Notes: a model not told the origin generated them from the letters alone. A stretch of 64,000 bases of DNA from Pseudomonas serboccidentalis (GCF_028830055.1 NZ_CP101655.1:5605216-5669215), one strand, 5' to 3'; counted from the stretch's first letter, positions 1-9,877 are shown. A program made the numbers and translations.

Positions 1-1
1 C

Positions 2-139
2 CGTGACGCTTCCGAGCTGCTGCGCAAGATCAAGGCTGCTCAGTACGTTGCTGCTCACCCAGGCGAAGTCTGCCCAGCCAAGTGGAAAGAAGGCGAGGCC
101 ACTCTGGCTCCGTCCCTGGACCTGGTCGGCAAGATCTAA
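2..139 (+). CDS. ahpC: Alkyl hydroperoxide reductase subunit C, C-terminal end (partial)
   Basis: The last 45 codons of a gene that begins before the window. The reading frame ends in a stop at 137-139 and includes [14 protein letters not shown], which matches the C-terminal segment of AhpC peroxiredoxins; its cysteine is the resolving cysteine that pairs with the N-terminal peroxidatic cysteine of the partner subunit. AhpC reduces hydrogen peroxide and organic hydroperoxides in the cytoplasm and is re-reduced by AhpF, which follows on the same strand. A terminator separates the two genes, so ahpF probably has its own promoter or relies on read-through. The promoter and any OxyR site lie outside the window. 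Confidence 0.93.
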   Translation, partial: RDASELLRKIKAAQYVAAHPGEVCPAKWKEGEATLAPSLDLVGKI

Positions 140-202
140 GTCTGTGCGACACGCAACACAGGGCGGGACTCCGCACCTACCTCAGTAAGCTGCACCGCCC
201 AT

Positions 203-239
203 TAAAAAAGCCCGGGCGAGATTCGCTCGGGCTTTTTTT
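203..239 (+). terminator. Rho-independent terminator after ahpC
   Basis: A GC-rich inverted repeat, AGCCCGGGCGA and TCGCTCGGGCT, is followed by a run of seven T. An A run on the left side means it could also act on the other strand. It sits between ahpC and ahpF. Confidence 0.9.
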
Positions 240-271
240 CGCCTCGAATAAAGACACAGGAGATCGCCCGT

Positions 272-1834
272 ATGTTGGACGCCAATCTTAAAGCCCAGTT
301 GAAATCGTACCTGGAACGGGTCACCCAGCCGATCGAGATCGTTGCTTCCCTCGACGACGGTGCGAAATCCCGGGAAATGCTTGAATTGCTCAAAGACGTT
401 GCCAGTCTGTCGAGCCAGATTACCCTGATCGACAACGGTAACGATGCCCGCAAGCCGTCGTTCTCGATCAACCGCCCGGGTGCCGACATCAGCCTGCGCT
501 TCGCCGGCATCCCGATGGGCCACGAATTCACTTCCCTGGTGCTGGCCCTGCTGCAAGTCGGCGGCCACCCATCGAAGGCCAGTGTCGAAGTGATTGAACA
601 GATCCGTTCGCTCAAGGGCGAGTTCAACTTCGAGACTTACTTCTCGCTGTCGTGCCAGAACTGCCCGGACGTGGTCCAGGCGCTGAACCTGATGGCGGTG
701 CTGAACCCGAACATCCGTCACGTCGCCATCGACGGCGCGCTGTTCCAGGACGAAGTCAACGATCGCAAGATCATGGCCGTGCCGAGCATCTACCTCAACG
801 GTGAGAACTTCGGTCAGGGCCGCATGGGTCTGGAAGAAATCCTCGCCAAACTCGACACCGGCGCCATCGAGCGTCAGGCCGAGAAAATCAGCGCCAAAGA
901 AGCCTTTGATGTGCTGGTGGTCGGCGGTGGCCCGGCCGGTGCTTCGGCAGCTATCTATGCGGCGCGTAAAGGCATTCGCACCGGTGTCGCGGCTGAACGT
1001 TTCGGCGGTCAGGTGCTGGACACCATGGCCATCGAGAACTTCATTTCCGTGCAGGAAACCGAAGGCCCGAAACTGGCGACTGCGCTGGAAGAACACGTCA
1101 AGCAATACGACGTCGACATCATGAACCTGCAACGCGCCGACAGGCTGATCCCGGGCAAGAACGGCGAGTTGCACGAAGTCCACTTCGCCAGCGGTGCGAC
1201 CCTCAAAGCCAAGAGCGTGATTTTGGCGACCGGTGCGCGCTGGCGTGAGATGAACGTGCCGGGCGAGCAGGAATACCGCAACAAAGGCGTGGCGTACTGC
1301 CCGCACTGCGACGGCCCGCTGTTCAAAGGCAAGCGCGTGGCGGTAATCGGCGGCGGTAACTCCGGCGTTGAAGCGGCCATCGACCTGGCCGGTATCGTGG
1401 CGCATGTGACACTGCTGGAGTTCGACGTGCAATTGCGTGCCGACGCTGTCCTGCAACGCAAACTGCACAGCCTGCCGAACGTCACCGTGATCACCCGTGC
1501 GCAAACCACGGAAGTCACCGGTAACGGCGAGAAGGTCAACGGCCTGCGTTACAAGGATCGCAACAGCGACGAGCTGCGCACTGTCGAGCTGGAAGGGATC
1601 TTCGTGCAGATCGGCTTGCTGCCTAACACTGACTGGCTCAAAGGCACCATCGAGCTGTCGCCGCGTGGTGAAATCATCGTCGACAATCGTGGCGAAACGT
1701 CGATTCCGGGTATCTTCGCTGCCGGTGACGTGACCACCGTGCCGTACAAGCAGATCGTGATTGCAGTGGGCGAGGGCGCCAAGGCTTCCCTCAGCGCGTT
1801 CGATCACTTGATCCGTATGTCGGCTCCAGCGTAA
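272..1834 (+). CDS. ahpF: Alkyl hydroperoxide reductase subunit F
   Basis: A 520-residue flavoprotein disulfide reductase that passes electrons from NADH through FAD and two CxxC centres to AhpC. The N-terminal double-thioredoxin-fold part ends in the redox pair SCQNCPD (Cys about 128 and 131). A Rossmann glycine motif [12 protein letters not shown] lies near residue 215, the thioredoxin-reductase-type active site CPHCDGP is at about 343-346, and an NAD-binding GGGNSG follows. The length equals that of the family. The start is supported by AGGAG about nine bases upstream. It is the enzymatic partner of the adjacent AhpC in cytoplasmic peroxide defence. Confidence 0.97.
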   Translation: MLDANLKAQLKSYLERVTQPIEIVASLDDGAKSREMLELLKDVASLSSQITLIDNGNDARKPSFSINRPGADISLRFAGIPMGHEFTSLVLALLQVGGHPSKASVEVIEQIRSLKGEFNFETYFSLSCQNCPDVVQALNLMAVLNPNIRHVAIDGALFQDEVNDRKIMAVPSIYLNGENFGQGRMGLEEILAKLDTGAIERQAEKISAKEAFDVLVVGGGPAGASAAIYAARKGIRTGVAAERFGGQVLDTMAIENFISVQETEGPKLATALEEHVKQYDVDIMNLQRADRLIPGKNGELHEVHFASGATLKAKSVILATGARWREMNVPGEQEYRNKGVAYCPHCDGPLFKGKRVAVIGGGNSGVEAAIDLAGIVAHVTLLEFDVQLRADAVLQRKLHSLPNVTVITRAQTTEVTGNGEKVNGLRYKDRNSDELRTVELEGIFVQIGLLPNTDWLKGTIELSPRGEIIVDNRGETSIPGIFAAGDVTTVPYKQIVIAVGEGAKASLSAFDHLIRMSAPA

Positions 1835-1851
1835 ACGTCAGCCGCTGAAAC

Positions 1852-1881
1852 GAAAAAACCCATGAGCGATCATGGGTTTTT
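1852..1881 (+). terminator. Terminator after ahpF
   Basis: The palindrome AAAACCCATGA / TCATGGGTTTT with flanking A and T runs lies just past the ahpF stop. Symmetric A and T tracts make it potentially bidirectional. Confidence 0.85.
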
Positions 1882-1901
1882 ATGCCTGACGCATATTCAA
1901 T

Positions 1902-1990
1902 TGTAGGCGTGAGCTTGCTCGCGATAGCGATAGTGCATTCAACATTTCATTGACTGGTACACCGCTATCGCGAGCAGGCTCACGCCTGCA
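1902..1990. repeat. REP-type inverted pair, family A
   Basis: Two inverted arms of the family A repeat (left 1902-1925, right 1965-1990) flank about 40 bases. The right arm runs over the 3' end of gloA and supplies its stop codon and last residues. Confidence 0.9.
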
Positions 1991-2528
1991 GGAGGTTTGT
2001 GTCGTCAGACAGCGGTGCAGGCTGAATGATTTCAACCCAGTAGCCATCCGGGTCCTTGATGAACGCCAGGCTTTTCATGCGGCCGTCAGTCAAACGCTTC
2101 TGGAAGTCGCAGCCCAGTTCTTCAAAACGCGCACACGCGGCAACGATGTCCGGCACCGAGATGCAGATGTGGCCGAAGCCGCGCGGGTCGGTGTTGCCGT
2201 TGTGGTAGGCGAAATCGGCGTCGTTTTCGGTGCCGTGGTTGTGGGTCAGTTCGAGGATGCCGGGAATCGACTTCATCCACTCAGTGCGGGCAGCGGCGTC
2301 GGCCGGGATCTGCGCCTTGTCGACCAGAGCGAGGAAGTACAGGCTGAATTCGGCTTCCGGGAAGTCACGCTTCTCGACCAGCGAGAAACCCAGTACGCGG
2401 GTGTAGAAGTCCAGCGATTTGCTGATGTCTTTCACGCGCAGCATGGTGTGGTTGAAGACGAAGTTGCGGGTTGCGCTGTCTGGAGTGGCGGTGACGCCGG
2501 GGAAAGTGTTCAGTTCGTGCAGGCTCAT
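1980..2528 (-). CDS. gloA: Lactoylglutathione lyase (glyoxalase I)
   Basis: A 182-residue single-domain VOC-fold metalloenzyme that turns the hemithioacetal of methylglyoxal and glutathione into S-lactoylglutathione. Two beta-alpha-beta-beta-beta modules are visible, with metal ligands in [10 protein letters not shown] (His), ILELTHNHG (Glu), GHICISVPD (His) and WVEIIQP (Glu). An upstream in-frame extension is possible, but the start at 2528 has a strong GGAGG just before it and begins [12 protein letters not shown]. The last codons (…NLLQA) and the stop lie inside a family A repeat, so the C-terminal tail is repeat-derived. Confidence 0.95.
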   Translation of the reverse strand: MSLHELNTFPGVTATPDSATRNFVFNHTMLRVKDISKSLDFYTRVLGFSLVEKRDFPEAEFSLYFLALVDKAQIPADAAARTEWMKSIPGILELTHNHGTENDADFAYHNGNTDPRGFGHICISVPDIVAACARFEELGCDFQKRLTDGRMKSLAFIKDPDGYWVEIIQPAPLSDDTNLLQA

Positions 2529-2666
2529 AGGCCCTCCGTAACAATGGGGCGAGTGAATGGGCGCAATGATACGCATGCGGGCCGGCATCGCCAAACCGAA
2601 AGCGCGGCTTGCTCTGTGGATGGGCGGGCCTCAGACTTCACGCTCTATTTGCGGGTGTCTCTGGTA

Positions 2667-3185
2667 ATGATCCGACCGTTCAAAGCGCTGTTCGTTGTGA
2701 TTTTTTCGTCGCTGCTGGCCGTTCCGGCACTGGCGGATCAGCCGAGCATCACCTGGCCTGCGGGTTGGGAAGTCCAGGCGTTGCCCGAAACATCGCCTCA
2801 GGTGTCGCGCCAGCGTGCGGTGAAAAACGACGCCGATGGCAATCAGGTCATGGTGATGGAGTTGACCATGTCCCAGGTCGAAGCTGGTCATCAGGTCAAT
2901 GTGCCAGGCGTTCTGCTGGAGATGCGCAAGTCGATTCAGAAGGACTTCTTCCAGGGCGGTTATCAGAGTGTTTGCAACAAGGTGCACCCGGCGAAGCTCG
3001 GCGCTCTGGATGCACTGGAAACCACTTGTACGATCACTGAAAACGGCCGACATGTGTTGTCGCAAACATTGGTCGCTGCGGTCGGGGCGGATAAGGCTTA
3101 TGTACTTTCTTACGCCGGTCAGGCTGAGGTTTATAAGGCAAGCGCCGACGAAATAGTCGCCGCGAGAAACAGCTTGAAACTTTAA
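2667..3185 (+). CDS. Small secreted protein, DUF4946-like
   Basis: A 172-residue protein with a clear Sec signal peptide (MIRPFKALFVVIFSSLLAVP, cleavage expected after ALA near residue 23). The mature part has two well-placed cysteines (in SVCNKVHP and ETTCTITENG) that could form a periplasmic disulfide. It resembles small exported Pseudomonas proteins grouped as DUF4946; no function is known to me. The start was chosen for the signal peptide, since the ribosome site is weak. It is divergent from gloA, with the two starts 138 bases apart, and ends before the terminator of the convergent mvaU-type gene. Confidence 0.75.
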   Translation: MIRPFKALFVVIFSSLLAVPALADQPSITWPAGWEVQALPETSPQVSRQRAVKNDADGNQVMVMELTMSQVEAGHQVNVPGVLLEMRKSIQKDFFQGGYQSVCNKVHPAKLGALDALETTCTITENGRHVLSQTLVAAVGADKAYVLSYAGQAEVYKASADEIVAARNSLKL

Positions 3186-3358
3186 GCCTCTGTTCGCTGC
3201 CCGGTGGGTATTAGATACCCGAAGGCATTAAGCACAAAGTTTAGCGCAGGTTACGCTGGCAACATCCCGGCGCAAAATGTTTAGGCGGACGTTTTGTGGG
3301 TGTTAAAGCGGCTTCGCAACTAGCCCGGCAGAAACCGTTGCTTTTGTTAGATATTGTC

Positions 3359-3393
3359 GAAAAAAAAGCCCTGCATACAGCAGGGCTTGTTTG
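3359..3393 (-). terminator. Terminator of the MvaT-family gene
   Basis: The inverted repeat AAGCCCTG / CAGGGCTT carries eight A on the left side, which is a T run on the minus strand. It fits termination of the minus-strand gene ending at 3405. Confidence 0.85.
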
Positions 3394-3404
3394 TTGACGC
3401 AAGA

Positions 3405-3770
3405 TTAACCGCGCAACCAGGAATCAACGGTGGCGGCACCGTACTGTTCCTTCCAGGCTTTCAGGCCGCGGTGGTTGCCGCCCTTGGTTTCGATCAGTTC
3501 ACCGGTGTGCGGGTTGTGATAAACCTTGACCACGCGAGCGCGGCGGGTTTTCGGTGCGGCAGACACTTGCAAACCGGATTTGCCCGGGTTCGGATCGAGG
3601 ATGGCGATGATGTCTTTCAGGCCTTTGCCGTAGGTTTTCATCAGCCCCTGGAGCTTTTCTTCGAATTCGATTTCTTTCTTGAGCCCGGCATCGTTCTTCA
3701 GCGATTCCAACTGCTTGAGCTGTTCCTGAAGGGCCTTTTCAGCTGCACGAAATTCAGCGAGTCTGGACAA
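3405..3770 (-). CDS. mvaU: MvaT/MvaU-family H-NS-like nucleoid protein
   Basis: A 121-residue xenogeneic silencer, functional analogue of H-NS. The N-terminal coiled-coil oligomerisation part (RLAEFRAAEKALQEQLKQLE) is followed by a linker and the C-terminal DNA-binding domain with KVYHNPHTGELIETKGGNH and LKAWKEQYG. The best start is a TTG at 3770, giving MSRLAEF as in MvaU/MvaV relatives, with GGAG eight bases upstream; the longer frame adds a tail not seen in the family. Upstream DNA (3771-4000) is AT-rich, as expected for an autoregulated gene of this type. It may be named mvaV in P. fluorescens strains. Confidence 0.92.
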   Translation of the reverse strand: MSRLAEFRAAEKALQEQLKQLESLKNDAGLKKEIEFEEKLQGLMKTYGKGLKDIIAILDPNPGKSGLQVSAAPKTRRARVVKVYHNPHTGELIETKGGNHRGLKAWKEQYGAATVDSWLRG

Positions 3771-4003
3771 TATCTTTACTCCAATAGTGTGTTTGGCTGA
3801 TACCAACCGCAAACAAAGCTATAAGCCAAGAGCCTTGAAGCGACTCGGTGATAATGGCTCACCTGCCAATCTTGCACAGGCTGAAAAAATTGTAGTAGTT
3901 AATGCGCCAAGAGTAAATCCTGTTGTTGTCGTCATGTAACAACAGTGGTGTTTTGTATCAATTTGGTGCGCCCGATCGTAGCGCCGGGCTTAATTCGTTT
4001 TAG

Positions 4004-5539
4004 TTAATGATGACTTAATGCATCGATGAAGTCGGTGCCGGGCATGGGTTTTCCGAACAGATAGCCCTGCAGGAAGTTGACGTGGTGCGCGGTCAGATAG
4101 TCCGCTTGTGCCTGCGTTTCTACACCTTCGGCAACAATACCCAGATCGAGCTTGGCCGACAGTTCGATAATCGTGTCGAGAATATGCCGCGACAGTGCAT
4201 CGATTCCGATCATCGCCACGAAGCTTTGATCGATCTTGAGAAAGTCGACGTTGAATGTTCGCAGGTAACCCAGGCTCGAGTGCCCGGTACCGAAGTCGTC
4301 GATGGCGATCATCACGCCCAGCGTATGCAGCTGCTCGAACAGTTGATGAGTGATGTCGGTCGGCTCGATCAGCTCGCGCTCGGTCAACTCCAGCACGAGG
4401 TTGATGCTGGCGGGGGCAAACGCCGCAAGAAACTCGCGGCAGTCGTCGACCAGTTGCAGGTCCTGACAATGGCTGGCGGTGATGTTGACGCCGATGTGGA
4501 ACGGTTTGTCGAAGCCTGAAGACAGCGGGCCGAGCAGGGCGGCAGTCTGCTGCATCAGGGAACGGGTCATGGGCACGATCAGGCCCGAATGCTCGGCAAA
4601 CGGAATGAACAGATCCGGGCGCACCAGGCCTTCCTTGGGGTGGTTCCAGCGCATCAGCACTTCGGCGCCGGACCATTTCTTGCTGTCGCCGTGCACCACC
4701 GGCTGGAAGTAGGGAATGAACTCGCCAGCCTCCAGTGCGCGGAGCATTTCGTGGCTGGGCGAGGTGGAGCGCCGTTGCAGGACATGGCCGATAGCGCCCG
4801 ACACCACGCCGAAAAATATCAGCAGGCTGAACAATGGCGGGTACTCGTTGGCCATGTAGCGCCAGGTTTCGCCTTGCGGGAAACCGGCGCTGACACTGAA
4901 GGCATAGCGCGAAGACGCCAGCATGCTCTGCGCCACCGGCAACGCCGGCAGGGCTCCCTGATGTACCTTGCCGTCGGCGGACAGCCAGTTATCTGCGACT
5001 TGCAGTAACAGCAGCGTATCCCGGCCGATCAGGCGCAGCACGTTGCTCAGGTGATAGCCATCGAGCGTAGTCAGTACGCCGCCGCGACCGTCGCTGAGCC
5101 GATACACCACCAGCGCGGTGTTGGGGGTGACGGGGTTGCCGTTCATCAACCACAGTTTGCCCTGGGCGTAATCGCCCGGGTTGACGGTTTCCTTGAACTC
5201 ACCGAACAGCGAGCTGCAGTAGAGGTTGTCGTCCCACACCAGATTGGTCGAGCGCACGAAGGGCCGACGGGTCACTTGTTCACGCAGCGCCAGTTTCACG
5301 CTGTCGCAGGGCTGGCCGGCCAGTGGCAATAAATCGCTGGCCGCCTGGGCGGTGTTGTCGAGCATCAGTTCGAACTGGCGCAACGCTTCTTCGGCAGTGT
5401 GTTGCGTGCTTTGCTGCAAGGTGCGCTCGGCCTGCATGTACAGAATCCCTGTGCCCAGCAGCACGGGCAGTAAACCGCAAAGCAAAGTCACAATGATGCG
5501 CACGCTACGTTTGCGGCGGGGTCTGGCGGTCAAGGGCAT
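4004..5539 (-). CDS. Membrane cyclic-di-GMP phosphodiesterase, CSS-motif plus EAL
   Basis: A 511-residue protein with an N-terminal membrane helix (IIVTLLCGLLPVLLGTGILY), a periplasmic CSS-motif domain (YCSSLFGEF), a second helix (FSLLIFFGVVSGAIGHVL) and a C-terminal EAL domain. EAL catalytic and metal residues are all present: AEVLMRW in place of EAL, GVNITASH, LELTERE, IDDFGTGHSSLGYL, LKIDQSF, VAEGVET and LQGYLFGKP. It should hydrolyse c-di-GMP, with activity set by periplasmic redox or DSB-dependent state of the CSS domain as in E. coli PdeC-type enzymes. No GGDEF domain. The start at 5539 (MPLTARPRRKRS) has AGGA upstream. Confidence 0.93.
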   Translation of the reverse strand: MPLTARPRRKRSVRIIVTLLCGLLPVLLGTGILYMQAERTLQQSTQHTAEEALRQFELMLDNTAQAASDLLPLAGQPCDSVKLALREQVTRRPFVRSTNLVWDDNLYCSSLFGEFKETVNPGDYAQGKLWLMNGNPVTPNTALVVYRLSDGRGGVLTTLDGYHLSNVLRLIGRDTLLLLQVADNWLSADGKVHQGALPALPVAQSMLASSRYAFSVSAGFPQGETWRYMANEYPPLFSLLIFFGVVSGAIGHVLQRRSTSPSHEMLRALEAGEFIPYFQPVVHGDSKKWSGAEVLMRWNHPKEGLVRPDLFIPFAEHSGLIVPMTRSLMQQTAALLGPLSSGFDKPFHIGVNITASHCQDLQLVDDCREFLAAFAPASINLVLELTERELIEPTDITHQLFEQLHTLGVMIAIDDFGTGHSSLGYLRTFNVDFLKIDQSFVAMIGIDALSRHILDTIIELSAKLDLGIVAEGVETQAQADYLTAHHVNFLQGYLFGKPMPGTDFIDALSHH

Positions 5540-5654
5540 GGGCGCATCCTGTCGCGATGGAGTGGAACTCTTGAACGCAGGCCGGGCAACGGCGCGCCTG
5601 TGCAAAACAGCGGAGTCAAAAGGGATGATAGATGGCCGTTGAAGCTTGTGCCGC

Positions 5655-6527
5655 TCACGGTTGGTAGATCCGCGTCGCCAGTTCGATAAAAGCCAGCGTG
5701 GCAGGAGACGCCTGGCGCTGATCGAGGACCGCGAGGCCGATCTGCCGCTGCACCGCAGGCACCAGCGGCTTCTTCAGGTAACGCGGTGACGCAGCGTCCG
5801 GTAACGAGCCTTCGGCGACGACAGTGATTGCGTCGCCTCGGCCGACGACGTCCAGCGTACTGAGCAATTGTGAGCAGCGGTAGCGGATGTTCGGTTGCAG
5901 GCGCGCGGCATTGAACAAGCGCGAAACCAGTTCCGATGAGCCAGCCTCGGTCAGCACAAACGGATCGACGCACAGGTCCTTGAGGCTCAGCGCCGGGGAC
6001 GCGGCCAATGGATGATTGAGCGGGAGCAGGGCAACCATCTGGTCTGCAGTCAGGGCAAAGGTGTCAAAGCGTTCCTCGGGCAACACCACAAAACCGATGT
6101 CGATCCGCCGCTCTTCCAGCCACTGGACGATCTGCCGATCCGGCCCCTCGTCAATATGCACTTCGATGCCCGGATGCGCCTGGCGATAGCGCTGCAGAAT
6201 TTTCGGCAGCAACTTGATCGATGAGGTCGGGCCGAACGAGCCAATGCGCAATGTGCCGCTTTTCATGCCGCGCGCATCGGCCGCCTCCTGGCGCAAGGTG
6301 TTGGCCAGACCGAGCATGGCCCGCGCGCGCTGCAGCAATTGCTCGCCGATGTCGGTGAGTTCGATTTGCGACGGATGCCGGCGTAACAGTTCGACCCCCA
6401 GCTCCTGCTCCAGCGACTTCATCGCATGCGACACCGCCGACTGCGAAACTCCCAGACGATGGGCGGCGAGGGTGAAACCGCGCAGTTCGGCGACCAGCGA
6501 GAAGATCTCCAGTTGGGTGAGGGTCAT
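5655..6527 (-). CDS. LysR-family transcriptional regulator
   Basis: 290 residues. The N-terminal winged helix-turn-helix is clear (MTLTQLEIFSLVAE…LGVSQSAVSHAMKSLEQ), followed by the periplasmic-binding-like effector domain (GTLRIGSFGP onward). It is divergent from the EamA exporter at 6606, with 78 bases between them, the usual arrangement for a LysR protein controlling its neighbour. The effector cannot be read from the sequence. Confidence 0.92.
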   Translation of the reverse strand: MTLTQLEIFSLVAELRGFTLAAHRLGVSQSAVSHAMKSLEQELGVELLRRHPSQIELTDIGEQLLQRARAMLGLANTLRQEAADARGMKSGTLRIGSFGPTSSIKLLPKILQRYRQAHPGIEVHIDEGPDRQIVQWLEERRIDIGFVVLPEERFDTFALTADQMVALLPLNHPLAASPALSLKDLCVDPFVLTEAGSSELVSRLFNAARLQPNIRYRCSQLLSTLDVVGRGDAITVVAEGSLPDAASPRYLKKPLVPAVQRQIGLAVLDQRQASPATLAFIELATRIYQP

Positions 6528-6605
6528 GAGTGTTTGCTCATTTTACGATGACAAGGAATGAGGTGAATGATACGCCATCCTTCAGCTTCTTTCGTTTGGA
6601 GTGTC

Positions 6606-7553
6606 ATGCGCAACGTTGAGCAAGCCCACACAACAGCCTCCGACCGCCCGGTTTATCTGACCCTCGCAGCCGTGACCATGATCTGGGGCGGAACCTTTGT
6701 CGCCGGACGTTTTCTGGCGGGCAGCCTCAGCCCAATGTTCGCCGCCAGCCTGCGCTTCCTGCTTGCCAGTGCGGCGCTGCTGGGGTTTCTGTGGATCGCG
6801 CGAATCCCGCTGGCACGGCCCACGCCCCGGCAATGGCTGCAATTGACGCTGCTGGGGTTCTTCGGGATTTTCTTCTACAACCTGTGCTTCTTTTATGGCC
6901 TGCACTACATCAACGCTTCGCGCGCTTCGTTGATTGTTGCGTTGAATCCGGCGGTGATCGGTCTGGGCTCATGGTTGTTGTTCAAGGAACGTCTGGGGCG
7001 AGTGAAAGTCGTCGGCATCGTGCTCTGCATCATCGGCGCCACTCTGGTGATCGTCAGCCGTAACCCGCAATTGCTCGCTGCGACACCGAATGCGTGGATC
7101 GGCGATCTGTTGATTCTTGGCTGCGTATTGGGCTGGGGTGTTTATTCGCTGTGTTCCCGGGGTTTGAACCAGTCCCTCGGCCCGCTGCAGACCGTGACGT
7201 TTTCCGTGTTGATCGGCACGGTGATGCTTTGGCTGCTGGCGGTGCTGCGCGGCGAGGTGAGCGCGGCCGCCTTGATCAACCTCGGCACGCCACAATGGCT
7301 GAGCCTGATCTACCTCGGCGTACTCGGCTCGGCGCTGGCGTACATCGGCTATTACGACGGCATCCGCAAAATCGGCGCGACCCGTTCCGGTGTGTTCATT
7401 GCCCTGAATCCATTAACGGCGGTGCTGCTCGGCGCGCTGTTGCTCGGCGAACAACTGACGTTGACCCTGTGCCTGGGCGGCGGGTTGGTGCTGGCGGGGA
7501 TTTACCTGTGCAACAAACCCCTTGCACGGGCGCCAAAAAGGCGGATTTTATAG
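6606..7553 (+). CDS. EamA-family (DMT) inner-membrane exporter
   Basis: A 315-residue protein with ten predicted membrane helices in two EamA repeats (first near residues 20-150, second near 165-305). Typical signatures include MIWGGTFVAGR, NASRASLIVALNPAVIGL and the second-half SALAYIGYYDGIRKIGATRSG…LNPLTAVLLG. The start at 6606 has TGGAG just upstream; a longer frame from 6567 is less likely. Members export amino acids or other small metabolites, but the substrate is not readable. The divergent LysR gene is a likely regulator. Confidence 0.9.
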   Translation: MRNVEQAHTTASDRPVYLTLAAVTMIWGGTFVAGRFLAGSLSPMFAASLRFLLASAALLGFLWIARIPLARPTPRQWLQLTLLGFFGIFFYNLCFFYGLHYINASRASLIVALNPAVIGLGSWLLFKERLGRVKVVGIVLCIIGATLVIVSRNPQLLAATPNAWIGDLLILGCVLGWGVYSLCSRGLNQSLGPLQTVTFSVLIGTVMLWLLAVLRGEVSAAALINLGTPQWLSLIYLGVLGSALAYIGYYDGIRKIGATRSGVFIALNPLTAVLLGALLLGEQLTLTLCLGGGLVLAGIYLCNKPLARAPKRRIL

Positions 7554-7798
7554 AGAGGGCAGACAACCCTATTTACGCTGTGTAGAATCGGTTTACGCAT
7601 ACAATAATAATCGTCTTCTGGCAGCAGAAGCCTCGCCCGCAAGAGCCTTGGGTCGACAATGAAGATATTCGGGTTTCAACTGATCTATGGTGACTTCCTC
7701 GCCCGCAGTGTGCGAGGCATCTCCTGCGCACCTCCCGCCGGTCTCAGCATTACTGACAACTAACTCTGGTTAATTGATAAGAATGATGAGGCGTCACC

Positions 7799-8875
7799 AT
7801 GACCGATTTATACGAAAACCCAATGGGCCTGATGGGCTTTGAGTTCATCGAGTTCGCATCGCCGACTCCTGGCACCCTGGAGCCGATCTTCGAGATCATG
7901 GGCTTCACCAAAGTCGCGACCCACCGTTCCAAGAACGTGCACCTGTACCGTCAGGGCGCGATCAACCTGATCCTCAACAACGAACCGCACAGTGTGGCCT
8001 CGTACTTCGCCGCCGAGCATGGCCCGTCGGTGTGCGGCATGGCGTTCCGCGTCAAGGATTCACAGAAAGCCTACAACCGTGCCCTGGAACTTGGCGCTCA
8101 GCCCATCCACATCGAAACCGGTCCGATGGAGCTGAACCTGCCAGCGATCAAAGGCATTGGCGGCGCACCGCTGTACCTGATCGATCGTTTCGGCGAAGGC
8201 AGCTCGATCTATGACATCGACTTCGTGTTCATCGAAGGCGTTGACCGCAATCCGGTCGGTGCGGGCCTGAAGATCATCGATCACCTGACCCACAACGTGT
8301 ACCGCGGCCGCATGGCCTACTGGGCCAACTTCTACGAGAAACTGTTCAACTTCCGCGAGATCCGCTACTTCGACATCAAGGGCGAGTACACCGGCCTGAC
8401 CTCGAAAGCGATGACCGCGCCGGACGGCATGATCCGCATCCCGCTGAACGAAGAGTCGTCCAAGGGCGCCGGGCAGATCGAAGAGTTTCTGATGCAGTTC
8501 AACGGCGAGGGCATCCAGCATGTAGCGTTCCTCACTGATGACCTGATCAAGACCTGGGATCAGTTGAAGAAGATCGGCATGCGTTTCATGACCGCGCCGC
8601 CGGACACCTACTACGAAATGCTCGAAGGCCGTCTGCCGAACCACGGCGAGCCGGTGGATCAACTGCAATCGCGCGGTATCCTGCTCGACGGTTCTTCGAA
8701 CCCGGACGACAAGCGCCTGCTGCTGCAGATCTTCTCGGAAACCCTGATGGGCCCGGTGTTCTTCGAATTCATCCAGCGCAAAGGCGACGATGGTTTCGGC
8801 GAGGGCAACTTCAAGGCACTGTTCGAATCGATCGAGCGTGACCAGGTGCGTCGTGGTGTGCTCGCGACGGAGTAA
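7799..8875 (+). CDS. hpd: 4-hydroxyphenylpyruvate dioxygenase
   Basis: A 358-residue Fe(II) enzyme of tyrosine breakdown that converts 4-hydroxyphenylpyruvate to homogentisate. It has the two-domain VOC fold; the C-terminal half carries the iron ligands in [11 protein letters not shown] (His), [11 protein letters not shown] (His) and [18 protein letters not shown] (Glu). The length and C-terminal gate helix match bacterial HPPDs. The ribosome site GATGAGG precedes the ATG. The gene stands alone with a 245-base upstream gap that is moderately AT-rich and probably holds its promoter; homogentisate genes are not in the window. Confidence 0.97.
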   Translation: MTDLYENPMGLMGFEFIEFASPTPGTLEPIFEIMGFTKVATHRSKNVHLYRQGAINLILNNEPHSVASYFAAEHGPSVCGMAFRVKDSQKAYNRALELGAQPIHIETGPMELNLPAIKGIGGAPLYLIDRFGEGSSIYDIDFVFIEGVDRNPVGAGLKIIDHLTHNVYRGRMAYWANFYEKLFNFREIRYFDIKGEYTGLTSKAMTAPDGMIRIPLNEESSKGAGQIEEFLMQFNGEGIQHVAFLTDDLIKTWDQLKKIGMRFMTAPPDTYYEMLEGRLPNHGEPVDQLQSRGILLDGSSNPDDKRLLLQIFSETLMGPVFFEFIQRKGDDGFGEGNFKALFESIERDQVRRGVLATE

Positions 8876-8884
8876 TCCATAAAG

Positions 8885-8909
8885 AAGCCTGGCTTATGTC
8901 AGGCTTTTT
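8885..8909 (+). terminator. Terminator after hpd
   Basis: AAGCCTG / CAGGCTT stem with an eight-base loop followed by TTTT, seven bases after the hpd stop codon. Confidence 0.85.
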
Positions 8910-8911
8910 CA

Positions 8912-8993
8912 AGATCAAAAGATCGCAGCCTTCGGCAGCTCCTACATTGGAATCCATTCCCTGTAGGAGCTGCCGAAGGCTGCGATCTTTTGC
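8912..8993. repeat. REP-type inverted pair, family B
   Basis: Two inverted family B arms (GATCGCAGCCTTCGGCAGCT… and its complement) about 20 bases apart, lying between the convergent hpd and rarD genes and abutting the rarD stop codon. Confidence 0.9.
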
Positions 8994-8995
8994 TT

Positions 8996-9877
8996 TTAGG
9001 CTCTGCGTTGGCGCATCAGGTGCTTGAAGCCTTCGAAGACCAGCACCACAACGGCGAGCCAGATCGGAATGTAGGTCAGCCACTCACCGGCCTTGATGCT
9101 CTCACCGAGCAGCAGAGCGACACCGAGCAGCAACACCGGTTCGACGTAGCTGAGCAGGCCGAACAGGCTGAACGGCAGCAAGCGACTGGCGATGATGTAC
9201 ACCACCAGCGCCGACGCGCTGATCAGACCGAGCAGCGGAATCAGCCACAGCAGGCCCGGGTACTGGTCGAACACGCCAAAGCCTTGCTCGCCACCCTGCA
9301 CGAACCAGTACGCCACCGGCAGCATCAGTGTCATGTCGACCCACAAACCGCCGAGGTGGTCGGTCTTCAAGCGTTTGCGCAGCACGAAGTACAGCGGGTA
9401 ACCGACCACGACCACCAGGGTCGCCCAGGAAAACCCGCCAACCCGATACAGCTCGTTGGCTACGCCGAGAATGGCAAAGAACACCGCGATTTTTTGCAGG
9501 TACGACAGGCTGTCGCCGTAAACGATGCGCCCGGTCAGAACCATCGCCAGCGGCAAGAGGAAATAGCCCAGCGACACATCGAGGCTGTAGCCATTGAGCG
9601 GTGCCCACATGAACAGCCACAGCTGCACGCCGAGCAACGCTGCGGAAACGATCAGGCCGCCGATCAGCTTCGGATAGGCCGCCACTCGCCGCAGCAATTC
9701 CAGCACCCGCCGCCATTCACCGGACACCAGCATGAACACGGTCATGCACGGCACGGTCAGCAGCATCCGCCAGCCAAAGATTTCCACGCCACTCAACGGG
9801 GTGAGCAGCGAGGTGTAGTAATACATGACGGCAAACAGCACCGAGGCTGAAACCGATAAAGCGATACCTTTAGACAA
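8996..9877 (-). CDS. rarD: RarD-type EamA transporter
   Basis: A 293-residue ten-helix membrane protein of the RarD branch of the DMT superfamily, with VLFAVMYYYTSLLTPLSG at the N-terminus, QLWLFMWAPLNGYSLDVSLGYF in the middle and LSYVEPVLLLGVALLLGE in the second half. The E. coli gene was named for chloramphenicol sensitivity, but its physiological substrate is not settled. The stop codon touches a family B repeat. Confidence 0.9.
   Translation of the reverse strand: MSKGIALSVSASVLFAVMYYYTSLLTPLSGVEIFGWRMLLTVPCMTVFMLVSGEWRRVLELLRRVAAYPKLIGGLIVSAALLGVQLWLFMWAPLNGYSLDVSLGYFLLPLAMVLTGRIVYGDSLSYLQKIAVFFAILGVANELYRVGGFSWATLVVVVGYPLYFVLRKRLKTDHLGGLWVDMTLMLPVAYWFVQGGEQGFGVFDQYPGLLWLIPLLGLISASALVVYIIASRLLPFSLFGLLSYVEPVLLLGVALLLGESIKAGEWLTYIPIWLAVVVLVFEGFKHLMRQRRA

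Noticed and set aside
182..1807. 541-codon open frame on the minus strand
   Set aside because: It is the complement of ahpF, whose protein is unmistakable. High-GC codon use opens long antisense frames; the translation is rich in His, Asp, Gln and Arg with no family signature.
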